Positions 1-11,457 of a DNA stretch of 64,000 nt are shown here, in pieces. The DNA is from Melampsora larici-populina 98AG31 (lineage: Eukaryota > Basidiomycota > Pucciniomycetes > Pucciniales > Melampsoraceae). The stretch is taken from the NCBI RefSeq assembly GCF_000204055.1, contig NW_006768795.1:921211-985210 (forward strand), in the 5' to 3' direction. The notes beneath the pieces were generated by a model, which was not told the origin of the DNA, searched no databases, and saw nothing but the letters and a program-made list of their open reading frames with translations. The translations under genes and the position numbers were made by a program. Numbering within the stretch: the first letter of the stretch is position 1; each line of letters begins with the position of its first letter.

Positions 1-98
1 CTTTTCAACCAGAGTTTTTGGCAACGCAAACTCCTTTTGACCAACAGTTACCTGAGGTATTACCCACTGGACATGTTACGGCAGAAGATTGAGTCAAA

Positions 99-1250
99 AT
101 GCTTTCTATGGCCAACAAGGATGCTCAAGAGACCATTCGAGCTTTATTGGCTAAGCAAGGAAAGAAGGGTCATCATCATCACCGTCATAAACATCAGGAT
201 GATAGTTCAGATTCTTTGGATTCAGATGATAAAGAGGATAAGAAGAAACGGAAATTTGCCTTTATATCAAAAGCGGTACCAGTATCCGACTCTGAAAAAA
301 TCTTTACAGAGGGTGCTACAAAATACGCCGCTGACGTCAAAGGTTATGAATCTAATATTGCTTTGGCAGTTAGAGAATTTAAAAGGGCTGGGAAGCCAGC
401 TCACTTTCCAGAGGTTTTATCTAAAGAACTATTGCTGGGACAATTCATTGATGTTTGTCAAATCAAAGGAGAACTCTTTAACAAGAAAAAAGGAGACTTT
501 TCTTATTCAACAACTGGAAAAGAAAAAGGATTGGAAGTTTCAAAACATCTCACCCTCGAAATCGACGATTTGGCTGAATGGCAGCATTATTTTTCAATTC
601 TTAAAAAAGCAATTGAAATGGGTTTTCCGGATTGTAGAAAACAAATTTCGGACTATTCAGAGTACATCAATTCGCAATTTTGGTTGGGTCCTATTCAAGC
701 CAATTGGAAGAACATCACCGACTACAATGCAGCTTTCAGATCTCAAGTGGCGGATAGGAGATATGTATGTTTTTCGGATTGGGATCATAAGGATTTTGAT
801 GTCCTTAAGACTCAATACTTTGGTAGTAGTTATTTCAACACTGCTCCTAATCTTGCTCAATCTGGTTCTTCTTTTTCAAGACCTTTGTTTCAAGCTCCTT
901 TTTGTCAAAAAGGTGGTTTTCAGCAAGGTCCTGTATCAAAACCATATAGTGGTCCATCTAGTGGAGTTATTCCTTCTGGTAGTGCTCCTAATTATGTTGC
1001 GGATTTTAAACATAAGGGGATTCATAAAATTACGAGCTCGAAAGATGTGGGAAAGATGGCAGAGGAATATTGTTTTGCGTTTAATAGCAAAAGAGACTGT
1101 CCCCTTGGTGATAGCTGCCCCCGCTTACATTTTTGTGTTGGTAGAGTTCTCTGTTTCAATTTTTCTATTCTTTACGTGAATATGAGTGGAAATTTTTTGA
1201 GATAGATACTAATATTTGAGTTATTTGCAGAATGTCCGGGGATGTGGTAA
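99..1250 (+). CDS. DIRS Gag-like protein (two exons)
   Basis: The ATG at 99 opens a frame for a basic, His-rich N-terminus (GHHHHRHKH), a central alpha-helical region, and a Ser/Gly/Pro-rich stretch. It ends in a CCCH-like cluster, CFAFNSKRDC followed by PLGDSCPRLH, typical of nucleic-acid binding at a Gag C-terminus. A canonical intron is likely at 1141-1230: GTAGAG donor, TACTAAT branch site at 1207-1213, TTATTTGCAG acceptor. Splicing would end Gag at the TAA at 1248-1250, overlapping the ATG of the next ORF at 1232. Without splicing the ORF would end at 1205. The expected product is about 353 residues. The Gag assignment rests on position and the Cys/His motif, not on a search. Confidence 0.65.
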
Positions 1251-2386
1251 AAAACACCGCGGATGCCATCACACCTGAAGAATATACGTCGGAGAAGTTC
1301 CTCCGAGGTTATCAATGGGATGGGACTTCTCCTTTAGGTTTTTTGGTGGCAATTGAATCGAGCAGATACACCGAGCCTTTTCCAGATGACCCTTCTCTGG
1401 AAGACAATGAGGACGCAAGATATGCTTTGAAGCAATATCATTATCTATTTAAAATCTCTACTCCATTTAAGATTGACAAGATGGAGCAATTATTGAAACA
1501 TCATCCGAATCCAGCTTTTGTGAAATCAGTGCTGAAAGGTTTAAAGGACGGATTTTGGCCTTCCTCGTTGAAACCAGATTCAGAAATAATTGACGTCCCT
1601 AATCACAAAACTTGTTTCGATAATCAAAAATTGCTGGAAGATCAATGTGAAGAAGAAATTCAAAAAGGAAGGTATTCAGAAGAATTTTCAACTTTGATCC
1701 CAGGCATGAAAGTTATTCCGTTGTTGATGACATCTAAGAAATATTCAGCTAAAATGAGAGTTTGTTCAAACATGAGTGCAGGAAATCCTTCGCCTAATGA
1801 TTTGATTGATAAAGACAGAATTAAGGTATCTTATGATTCATTGAAATCGTGGATTCCGTTTTTAATCGAATTAAAGAAGAGATATGGTGAGGTTACCATT
1901 TTCAAATCCGACGTCGAAGGCGCTTTCAGGACCTTGTCGGCGCATTTACAATATTTGATTGGGGCTAAGTGGGCCCAATTTGATCTCCTCAAAGGTTGGA
2001 ACCTTCCCACTACTGACCACGTCATAAGGAAGATTGCTTGGGCCGAAACCGTCGCAATACATTTAGGCATGTTGATGATCAGCGTCTTGCAAGAGGTTGG
2101 TGGGAAACGTTTCTTGGTGCTTACAGACAATACTACCTCACAATTGGCGGTTGAGAAGAAGCGCTCTGGTGATCGAGCTGTGAACATGGAGTGGAAAGCT
2201 ATACAGCGACTGCTGGTATCGCTACATGCAGATATGGTTGCCCACAGGGTGAAGTCCGGTGATAACTTGGCGGATCTGTTGTCGAGAGGTCGAGATTTGA
2301 GGGATGTTGACGATCAAGTAATGATCGAGATGCCGATTGACTTGAGGCAGTTTGTGAAACAGGTGGTACTTGTTAAGAAGACGTAA
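1232..2386 (+). pseudogene. DIRS RT/RNase H protein with the RT catalytic palm deleted
   Basis: The 384-residue ORF has an N-terminal RT fingers region. It reaches the motif A-like segment FKSDVEGAFR (about residues 225-235) and then jumps within a few residues to an RNase H-like part: WAQFDLLKGW, LVLTDNTTSQ with the conserved TDN, and the C-terminal DNLADLLSRGRD. The YxDD motif and the rest of palm and thumb are absent. The frame stays open across the junction near 1975-1990. This is an in-frame internal deletion or a splice-like loss, so the protein cannot be a working RT, although RNase H and recombinase coding remain. Pairing with Gag upstream and recombinase downstream supports the DIRS call. 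Confidence 0.7.
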
Positions 2387-2618
2387 TTCATGCCTTTGGC
2401 ACCAATTTGCTGTCCCGGGGCTAATACCCGTGGATTGTTGTCCCATCCAACCCGTTGTGAGTTGGCTTGAGTTTTGAGGCGCAGCGCATGCAAAAGTCGT
2501 CCTCGTACCATCTGTTTTCTCCCAGTTTTTAAGAAGACGCCATCCTTCTAGCGAGTAGCGACTATTGCCCCCAACATCTCTTATCTCGTATATTGAGACC
2601 TAATTCTCTATCTCCCGA

Positions 2619-3656
2619 ATGGAATTTTCGCGAGGGAGAGATGGGATCGACTCTACATCAGATGACCCGGTCAAGAAGTACCTCCTGCAGGGCAGTTGGG
2701 CGGAAACCACGTTGAAACACTACAACACGGGTGTTTTGAAACTAATGGCGTTCGCTCTTGAGAGGAGGATCCACCGTGATTTGCTATTACCAATCCAACC
2801 TTCAATTCTCTACGACTTTGTAACCTGGGCCAGCCCTCAGCTTATATCAGATAACTCAACGCTAGGGACCCCTCCAATAAAATCGACGACAGTGCGTAGC
2901 TATTTATCAGGCATCAAGGCCTGGCACTTGTTGCACGACTTTGACTATCCACACCATGCTACGGCAAGGGTCGAGATGATTTTAAAGGCCGCCATGAAAC
3001 TCGAGCTTCTGAAAGCGCCGAAGGCACCCAAGAACCCGGTGTTGGTGCAACATATGTTCAGACTCTTAGAAAAACTCTCGGGCGGCACTTTGGAGGAGCA
3101 GGTAGCTTACACCGTAGCCCTAGTGGCCTTTTGGGGGATGGCTCGGTTGGGAGAGTTGTTGAAATCTTCAGTCAAAGCAAATCAAGTCAGGGTGAAAGAC
3201 GTCATTTGGGAACCATCATTCAAATTTTTGAAAATTCACATTTGGGAAGCTAAGACAGCTTCCGTGGGAGAAGTGCAAGAAATTCACTGCAAACGGCAAC
3301 GATCACTTCTTGATCCGGTTGGCGCCGTACGACGACTCCTCATCAGCAAGGGCGCCACAGAAGACGATAATCTGTTCTCCTTCCCGACCAACGGAGAACG
3401 GGTGACTTTAACCAAAGCTAGAGGTCAGAAATTATTCAACGACGCTTGGAACGAGGAAGGCGCCGACAGGCTGACCGGTCACTCCTTCAGAGTTGGGGGT
3501 GCATCGCTACAATGGAACCTGAATACACCTTTAGAGGAAATCGTTGCAGCTGGCCGGTGGAGGTCCAAAGCTTACAAGTTGTACATTCGAGAGTATACAG
3601 AGCGCGAGCTACAAAACACTATCACCTTGTTGTCTGAGCTAAAATTGTCAAGTTGA
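2619..3656 (+). CDS. DIRS tyrosine recombinase
   Basis: The 345-residue protein has an N-terminal SAM-like core-binding region (WAETTLKHYNTGVLKLMAFA) and a C-terminal catalytic domain. Visible catalytic positions are the first Arg in GMARLGELL (about residue 175), the HxxR box in TGHSFRVGGAS (about 289-292), and GRWRSKAYKLYIREY supplying the nucleophilic Tyr. GRW with Trp before the Tyr is usual in DIRS-type enzymes. The role is integration of the circular DNA intermediate. It follows the RT ORF by 232 nt with no obvious promoter. The ORF is full length without stops, so this part may still be functional even though the RT is not. Confidence 0.85.
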   Translation: MEFSRGRDGIDSTSDDPVKKYLLQGSWAETTLKHYNTGVLKLMAFALERRIHRDLLLPIQPSILYDFVTWASPQLISDNSTLGTPPIKSTTVRSYLSGIKAWHLLHDFDYPHHATARVEMILKAAMKLELLKAPKAPKNPVLVQHMFRLLEKLSGGTLEEQVAYTVALVAFWGMARLGELLKSSVKANQVRVKDVIWEPSFKFLKIHIWEAKTASVGEVQEIHCKRQRSLLDPVGAVRRLLISKGATEDDNLFSFPTNGERVTLTKARGQKLFNDAWNEEGADRLTGHSFRVGGASLQWNLNTPLEEIVAAGRWRSKAYKLYIREYTERELQNTITLLSELKLSS

Positions 3657-4012
3657 TTGGAAGTAATTGAACGGTGGTGTTCCCGTTGCAATTTAGCTGT
3701 GGTTTGGGGTGGTTCACGTGGTGCACCTAAGAGAGTTTGTGAGCAGGGCTGAGCCCTTCCCACATTTGTTGCAACAAGACCGTTCTCTTGGTGGGTGGGC
3801 GATCCAGTCCAACGTTGATGGGGGTTCTCAGGCTCAGGACAATGCCCCGAGTCGGGGGAAGAGCTCCCCCATCTACAGTGGCTAGTGGTCCTACCCCCCC
3901 TGCTCCTTTTGGGCAGGGGGGGCCCCCAAGAAACCAATACCTCTCTGTAACGGAGAAGCGTTGGTTTGCCTAGGGCACACCAGCTTAGTTGAGAAACTAT
4001 GTCTACATACAA
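3657..4012 (+). repeat. Right terminal region of the DIRS element
   Basis: No ORF with family signal. The stretch is GC-rich compared with its surroundings and contains short complementary runs (GGGGGAAGAGCTCCCCC at about 3855 and CCCCCC/GGGGGG near 3900-3920). DIRS elements carry complex terminal and internal complementary repeats, and this is the expected place for them. The left terminus is outside the window, so pairing cannot be tested. The right boundary is approximate. Confidence 0.4.
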
Positions 4013-4074
4013 TATGCAATTAGGAAGTTACACCTTTTTAATTTGACCACATCTAGATAGCGTGAAATTTGAGA

Positions 4075-5302
4075 ATGGATCCTCCGCCACCTCATCTACA
4101 TGTCCAGCTTGACATCGCCTACCTCCATCAAACAAATACCGACGAAGCTTTCAAGATGATGAGAGAATGTGATTTACCATTCGAATTGATACTTGATGGA
4201 ACTGTCTACTGGTTGCGCGCACGTGGTTTTTGGAATGGAACCCATTATTGGTGTCATGTTGTGCGTACAGTAGGAAGCCTGACGGGTGTATGGGCCCACA
4301 ATGATTTGCAGAATGCTGGAATTGCGACGTTGATCTCTACTGAACTGGAAGTAATTGGAGGGCCTTTACCCCATACTTCATGGGTGATGTATTCCCGAAC
4401 TCCTACGGAGAAAGAGAAATCAATCATAAAAACTGCCAATATCAAGATCAACATGTCTCTTGGAAAGAAAAAGGAGGTATTAGTTTGACCGTTCTCACAA
4501 TTGGTTAGTGAAGGAAAAATTGAAGATAAACAAGACGCAGAAGGTGAGTAACTTTGCATCATTGTATCATGTCACTTTGTTGAAGCTGATTCATTGAACC
4601 ATGTATATTTCAATAGTTATATGCTTGTTATGATTGGATCTCATATTTTAAAGCTCATGTGGGAAAGCGCAAAAACAAACAAGGTGACCAAGGTGAGGCA
4701 TCTTTATTTGCTTTAGATTTGTTCATTCTTTGTAATGAACTGCTTTTCTTTCATGTAGAATCAGTTAACAACGACAAGAATTCTGAAGATGATGAGGTTC
4801 TGTTGACGAAAAGGAAGAAATTGACCAATAGTAAGAAACCACAAACAGGTGAGCATCTTGTTCAACGGGTTTGGATTGTCTTTTGGATATTTGTTAACCT
4901 CTTGTTTTGGTCTGCAGTAGATAAAAAGAACACAAAAAGGAAGGCACACAAAATAGAAGAAGAGGAGGTGCCGGTGACCAAAAGGAAGAAACAACCACTA
5001 GGTGAGTATTTTGATAGTCTTTCGCAGTTCCTATTGCTTATTTTTTTTCTTTAATTAATCCGGTCAATATAAAAACGAGACAAAGGAAGATACTGAAAGG
5101 CAAAGAAGAGGTGGAACCAATTGAAGTGGTTGCAGCTAAAGGTAAAGGTGCGAAAAAAATAAAAGGGTGGAAGGGATGGGCCGTTGTGGAAGAGGAAGAA
5201 AAGGAGCAGGATTCAGATGAGGCCTTGCAGGAGGGTGAGGACGAGTGCAATGAGGGTCAAACTGTACGTAAGTCTAAGCGTGTAAAATTTAAGAGGGCGT
5301 AA
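4075..5302 (+). CDS. Unrecognised multi-exon protein with repeated KRKK tail modules
   Basis: The ATG at 4075 opens a 137-residue block with GTHYWCHVV, GVWAHNDL and TSWVMYSR. This faintly recalls the His-box half of ubiquitin-specific peptidases, but I do not assert that function. It stops at 4486-4488 unless an intron removes the end. Downstream are short exons separated by GTGAGx introns (donors near 4536, 4692, 4850, 5002) that share phase 1. The exons encode acidic/basic modules: EVLLTKRKKL, EVPVTKRKKQ, then a final exon ending VRKSKRVKFKRA at 5302. The basic runs would suit nuclear localisation. Two joins are unresolved, the one after the first block and the last acceptor before about 5080. 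It could be one gene or a decayed 3' end. Confidence 0.4.
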
Positions 5303-7306
5303 AAGGGTAAAGTTTAGGTCCTTATGTTTTAGTTGTTTAATTTCTAGTCGCTCCTTCAAATTACATTTGTTTACCGTTTACCTTTTATTTCCTTTTAGCA
5401 TCAGTTCTTCTTGCATTTTATTTGCTATTTTTTGTGCGCGTAATGTATATGGTAGATTGTACCAGAATTTTTTTTATTTTTTGAATGTTGAGTATGAATC
5501 ACAAAATTTGATTTTGCGGAGGTCAATGTGCCCTTTTGCAATGTTGATTTTGAAACATTTTTCACAGTCTTTATGAACCAGAAAATAATGATTGCAAAAT
5601 TCATCAATACTTCGAGATTTTACAAATTTACAAGCTTTCTTGTTTGAGCAGAATAAAGTCCGCAAAATCACGACCGCAAATTTCTATTATTAGGCAGCTG
5701 TGGCCTAATTTTACGGTCAACAGTTCACAGCCTTTTTTTTGCGGACTTTCGAAAAATGGGAATGGTCGTAAAAATAAATAGTTATCCGGGAAAGATGGAC
5801 TTTTACAAACATCAAGCTTTCCGGTCGATAATGACCGCAAATGCATGATCGCAAATTTCTTACACCCCCTTCTATTTGTTCAATCTTTTTTTCAATAAAA
5901 ACACAAAAATTACATGGACTCTGATTGAATTACGAGCTCTACAAAAAGATTGATTTGATTCACAGAGACATGAGAGTTTTGATTTCATAGAGAATCACCC
6001 CATATGTCTGGCTTTTGTTATTTAATTGGAGGGATTGGTACCAAAACATTCAAAGCTCAATGATATAAAAAGAGCAGAAAGATGTTGTTTTTAATCATCT
6101 CCCATTTCTTTGTAATTGAAAAGAGTATGAGTTGATTCAAAACAATCCCAATATTTCTGGCATAGAGGTTTGTGATTTGAAAAGGGCAACCAAATCGGAA
6201 TTCATTATAGCTTGTAAACAAAACCAGGTAGCTCTGAACAGCAAAATGTATTAAAAATTGAAATGATTTCTTACACATTTGATTTGATGATGATGACTTT
6301 ATAAAATGATAACTCTCAAACAGAAAAAGAAAACGGAAAGAGAGAGAGTCTTTCATCATTTAAAGCTTACAAAGCCTGGAATTTGAGACAATTAGCAATC
6401 TTCTCAATCAATTTAGGATACAAATGAACTATCTCAATATGAGAATAACATCATGTTTTGATCTACAAAAAATAGAAAGAAAATGTAGAGCTATGCTTGC
6501 TCCCTGTGGTCATTTAGAGTTCTATGTGGTTATTTACAAGTCACAATGTCAAAAGGATAACTGTTATCATTGATTAGAGATTCACATCTTTGAACTGGAC
6601 CTCTGCCTTTGTCTATCCATTACTCTGGAAACAAATTTTGACAGAAACCAACAATCTTTTGGAAAGCATGATAGACAGACAAGTATGAATTCAGAGTGTT
6701 TGTTGGTATTAGGAAGTGTACCATCCCAAAGCTGGCACAGTAAATAGCTTTTCTTCAAATACCAATCAATTAATTTCCAATCATGTCTAGGATCTAAATG
6801 ACAATAGATTGACTCATCTTGAATCTTTAGCAAGCTGGAGTACTTGACGTAGAAGAGGAAAAAACAAATTGTAATCTGAAAGAACAGAAACATGGGTATA
6901 CACAGCCTCCAGGTATCAGTCACTGGCAGGCAAGAGACTCCTGTGAATTCAGGATTCTTCCAGAGTAATTTGAGCTTGATTTGAGATACTTTTCAACAAA
7001 ATCTCAGAGGTATATCAGAATTACTTCATTCTGTAGTTTGCAGCCCCATATGGAAATTTGGGATAACCAAAATGACCAAATGATAACTCAAAACCAATGA
7101 ACTTCGAGCCAATGATTACTGAGTACTATGGTCTGTCATGATCACGCTTGCCTTTTTGAAACAAACTTCCAGGATGGAGAGGATTGAAGCCAAGCCCCAG
7201 ATCAAAACATGAGGTGAAAGCCAGGAATCATGTGCCAAATCTGATCCAAGGAGAATCCTGGACCTTATTGTTTGATACTGAAGAGAGGTAGAACAATTTC
7301 ATTATT
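5303..7306. other. Intergenic, no supported gene
   Basis: AT-rich DNA. Short ORFs on both strands look random in composition. Between about 5640 and 5870 a motif GACCGCAAAT and its variants recur several times with poly-T runs, which looks like a decayed short repeat. Nothing else can be supported. Confidence 0.5.
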
Positions 7307-10046
7307 TCAATAGTTGTAATCCAATTTCAAGTTAGCAAACTTTACATATGTGTGTGGATGGCCCCATCTGGTGTCACTGTCAGTAAATATTTCTACATCC
7401 ACCAAATAAATTCTTGGAGGTGACTTTATGTATGTATTCCCAACACTGATCCCTTTGCGCTTCTGGAGCTCACTTGTGATCACCTTATCTTCAGCCTCAC
7501 AGTCACAGTCCACATTTGTAGGCATGGAAAGGCTTGTTTCAAGTCCCAATCTTAGGGAAAGCAGACAAGAAGAGACAAAAGAAAAAAAAAGTTTCTGATA
7601 TCCACAACAAAGAATTGGAAGAGGGTAATGTAGGCAATCATGAAGAAATCAAAAATCAATGTGCAAAGACAGATAAGCTCTACAAGAACACATTACAGGA
7701 TGAGATGTCATCCTTAGTTTACCTGGAGTAGGAAGAGTCCCCTTCTTTGGCTTTGTCACTGGATCTATCATGAGAGTCAACTTATCAATTATTTCTACCA
7801 TGATCTTAACCCAGTGATGCCATTTCTTTTGGACAGACCCTGGTGGTGCACTTATACTGTAGCATGATCTGCTATAATTCAAGGTTCATCAAGAGGAATT
7901 TGTGTTTCAGCTTGACATGCAAAGCAAAACCAACAAAAACCTTGATTGATTTAGGCATTGTTGAAATTCAATGGTTAGGGTTACATATCACATCAGGAGC
8001 AGCCCAAAAGTTTAGAATTGATGTGGTTCAAGTGTTTCAGGATAATTGCTTCTCATTTGAATTCTTTCGTGGTTGAGTTCGATTCCTTATCCTTGGCTCA
8101 ATTTTGGCAGTGCACTTCAGTCAATGGATCTTCATAGATTCATTGATTTATTTTCAAACACTTCATTTCTGACTTGGCAGTCAGCTTTTATCACAACATA
8201 CTCTCTGTCTCTCTCTATCTTATTGTCTTTCCCAAGAGTATTGAAATATTTTCGAAATATTCTTTTGATAAGAAGAGTCTCTTTTACTATAAGAGAGATA
8301 TATAAGCAGATAGCAATGGAAAACTTATCCATGAGGCTAATCTAAGCCTCAACTTGTAGAGTTGACTTGGTTGGCCCTTTTATGAGAATTGTGTTTCTTG
8401 GTTCATCAATCATCTTACCTCAGTTGAAGATCAAGTAATAACAATGAGATTTGAGGATATAATAATATCAATTATCCTGCCATTTCCATTGACAGAGCTT
8501 CAAACAGAAGCACTATGAATGAAAAACTTTGTGGTGACTTGTGATGTATTGATCTGAAACCCTCTTTAACTTTAAGGATCTGACCCAGTAGGCCCAAAGC
8601 CTTCTGCAGTTGGCAAAAGTTGACCCTATTTGGGTAGGATTAGCCACAGCCAAACCAATATTTTCAATAGTAACTCAGGACATCAGGTTGATCCAGATCT
8701 CACCACAGCCAAACACGCAGAATGTGGTTGATCTCTTGGTGTCAAATTTTCTTCAAGCCATAAATCCACTGTTTTTTGCTATCCTCTTGTTTCCCCTGGC
8801 ATTTCCCACAATCATCAATTGCCTCATTTACCAGATCAATAGTATTATCAATTGCTCTCTCATCACCACTTGCTCCAGCCAGATGTCTCATGACTTCTGA
8901 TGCATAAATCTGGGCCCCAAGAAGGCCGCTGGCAAGCAATTATTGGTGTGGCCCCACTTCAAGACTATAGATGTTGAAGGTGCTCAAAGTCGTTTCTTTC
9001 AAGTGATCCTCCTTTATGTAGATGGAAGTGCCTGGTGTTTTCAGGCAACCAGACAAAAATGGGTCCACCAAGGCTCTTAGTCACCACCTCAAAAACATAG
9101 CATAACTTCAGATGCCACCTCCTCACTCAGGTGCCATGAGAAATTCTATCTGAAGCAGGACACTGAAATATGTACATGTTCTTGTAATGCCACTGGTCTT
9201 TTTCAGCATACAAATTGAAAAGTTTTTCTTGACAACTGTTCTCCAGCATAGCCCAGTCAATCAAGAATCAGTGACATCAGCTCTTATATGCTTTGCTGTT
9301 GAGGAAGAGCTCTCTTTTACTGCAGTTGCCCCAGCTTTCCAGAACTATGTTGAGTTGTGCAATCCAGCTGTCATTCCATACATGATTGAATCCACTGTCT
9401 TGATAGAAATTCTCATGAACCATTTTCAGAATATTTGCAAAGACATGATCAAGATTGTTTCTGCAGAATCTTACATCAGCGGCTGGCAACACCTGGACTT
9501 CTACCTACAACCAGCCTACCTTTGGGCGCACTGCTCACTGGATTGATAAAAATTTCTAATCACAGGCCATCATTGCAATGAAACAGATAATTGACTCTAC
9601 CCTTTCATTTTGTTGAATTAATGTATTGTGTGCTTCAAAGGAACTTGATTGCTGAATATCAATAAATGTATCGAGGACTGCACTCAGCCATACTCTGTTG
9701 CTTTCTCATTGGTGAACAGCATGCAATTAGAATATCTTATCAGCTTTCGAGCAATAACTTGAAATCATTTTTTTAGCACCAGTGATTATTTGTTGAGGCC
9801 ATACAATGTGTAGATGATCCCAGGTGAGGTTTTCAGTAATATGTAGAGGAGTAAGGTTTGAAATATATAAAAGCAAAACAACAAAGCATGGTACAGATTG
9901 CACAGCAATCGCCCCACCTTTGATTTGGCAAAGAAAAACTTCCAATCTTTGAGACAGACAAGATATGGGAGCTCTTGGTTGATGGGTACACCATTGTAAT
10001 CCCAGTGTACTGTGCCGGCTGGCCACCTAATTTCTAGTTTGAGCAT
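7307..10046 (-). pseudogene. Decayed or heavily intron-split coding region, minus strand, family unknown
   Basis: Several minus-strand open segments have protein-like rather than random composition: about 10046-9900 (starts MLKLEIRWPAGTVHW), 9500-9280 (VLPAADVRFCRNNLDHVFAN), 8939-8742 (GLLGAQIYASEVMRHLAG), 7882-7690 (PPGSVQKKWHHWVKIMVE) and 7549-7307. They lie in consistent order on one strand, but no continuous splicing model with matching phases could be made, and stops occur between them. The likely explanation is an old lineage-specific or transposon gene that has decayed. The plus-strand ORFs here look like shadows. No family is recognised. Confidence 0.25.
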
Positions 10047-11196
10047 AATGATACCTCACCATCACCGGAATACTAACCTAGAATTGCCTCGCCATCAATA
10101 GTTTCTTTATTTCATTTTCACCTTGTATTGATTACAGTTATTCTCAGGTTTGAGTGTTTACTCTCATTGCTCTCACTAGTTTTCCTGGCGAAGACCTGAT
10201 TGAATTTCTATCAAAGTTTCACAGCTTTTGAAGACACAATCCACGAAGAAATTTAGGATACATATGTCATATGCTACATTGGAAAAGTGATGAGTCAGAC
10301 TGAATTGCTGTCCTGGATTGCTGTCTAGCAGTCTCAATCAAGATTCAGATGGGTCGAAAATCCATCAGGTGTTTAAGAATGTTTACCATCGTCTGTTTAG
10401 TGCCTCATTCGGTGAGCAGGACAAACACTGAGGCGTGCCATAGCCAAATGTTAACAATTGTTTATGTTGACCAATTGTTTATGTTGACAATCATCTCTGA
10501 ATCCCAAAGTCAACAAACAAGTTCTTTGAACGTGTCTTTCATGAATCACAGCAAACTTGTGAAGGTAGCGAGGCACGTGGACTCCAAATGGGTATCTTGT
10601 GATATGTTCACATCTCATCGTTTTTCGACTTTAGATTTCCCTGCCTGCAAAGACTACCAAATGGGTTCCTGTGTCGGTCAGCTCTCTTCGTATAATTGGG
10701 GACCGGGCAACAGCTCTAGACTGACTCACTGATCATACATCCCAAGGGTTTACTCGTGAGTGAAGAGCTTGAAGACTTGGCTCGAGCGCCTTCTATTTGT
10801 CCTCAAGATTCGATTCACGAGATCAAAACAGTCCCCATTATGAATCCTTTGTAAGAAAATTGGTAACTTACAAGGCGAGATGACAAGCATCATCCTCCAC
10901 AAAGGCAACACATCCTCATCTCAAAGGATCAGATCGCCAATCTTTGATCAAAACTACATAACCAATTCCATCTTTCTTTTTGCTCGCAGCAAGTTTAACC
11001 TTTATGCAACAGCATAGCCAACCTCTTCTAGATTCAGGACCAATGTATCAGAAATCTCCATGTCCCAAATCTCATCTCTGAAGATCAGTCTGAAAACAAC
11101 AATTCGAGAATCGCCTGTGAGATTAATCGTAATGTTCACCACTGGCACACACACGCAAGGTACTTCTCAAGCATCATTCACCCATTTCTGGAAAGC
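10047..11196. other. Intergenic, no supported gene
   Basis: Mixed-composition DNA without a credible ORF. Its last part is presumably the upstream region of the secreted repeat-protein gene at 11458. No repeat structure was recognised. Confidence 0.4.
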
Positions 11197-11203
11197 TATA
11201 AAA
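11197..11203 (+). promoter_or_regulatory. Probable TATA box
   Basis: TATAAAA in the context GAAAGCTATAAAAGCCC lies 255 nt upstream of the ATG at 11458. A pyrimidine-rich, CATCAT-rich stretch suited to transcription starts follows it. Promoter assignment is by position only. Confidence 0.4.
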
Positions 11204-11457
11204 GCCCATGTTTGTTGATGGGTTGAGTCTCTCCCCATCATCATTCATTCCTACTTTGAGTGAAGTAAACCAATAATCAGGTGCAATCATATAATCTCTT
11301 GTTTCCCATACTTCACTCAAGACTATCTTCTTCATATATCTTTATTATTGTGATTCAGACTTCTCAATTCCTTTACTAATTTTATTTTTTGGTTAATAGA
11401 ATACCAAACTGTCAATAATCCAAATCCAACCAACAAAAATCCCTTAATTTTACCAAG

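Larger units (their letters stand above)
1..4012 (+). mobile_element. DIRS-like tyrosine-recombinase retrotransposon, 5'-truncated by the window edge and internally deleted
   Basis: Three same-strand ORFs occur in the order expected for DIRS/PAT-type retrotransposons: a Gag with a C-terminal zinc-finger-like Cys/His motif, an RT/RNase H protein, and a tyrosine recombinase. No LTR or DDE integrase is present. DIRS elements integrate through the recombinase and a circular DNA intermediate. The left terminus lies upstream of the window. The right terminal region is taken to include GC-rich, self-complementary sequence after the recombinase; its end at about 4012 is an estimate. The RT ORF lacks the catalytic palm, so the copy is non-autonomous. 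A Crypton is excluded because gag and RT/RNase H sequences are present. Confidence 0.8.

Noticed and set aside
37..1179. 380-residue open frame overlapping the DIRS Gag in another frame
   Set aside because: Composition is leucine/isoleucine-rich without domain signal, while the overlapping frame from 99 has the zinc-finger-like end and fits the element order. It is a shadow.
5303..7306. Several short minus-strand ORFs with hydrophobic stretches
   Set aside because: No consistent order, domain or splice sites. T-rich DNA gives Phe/Leu/Ser-rich chance frames.
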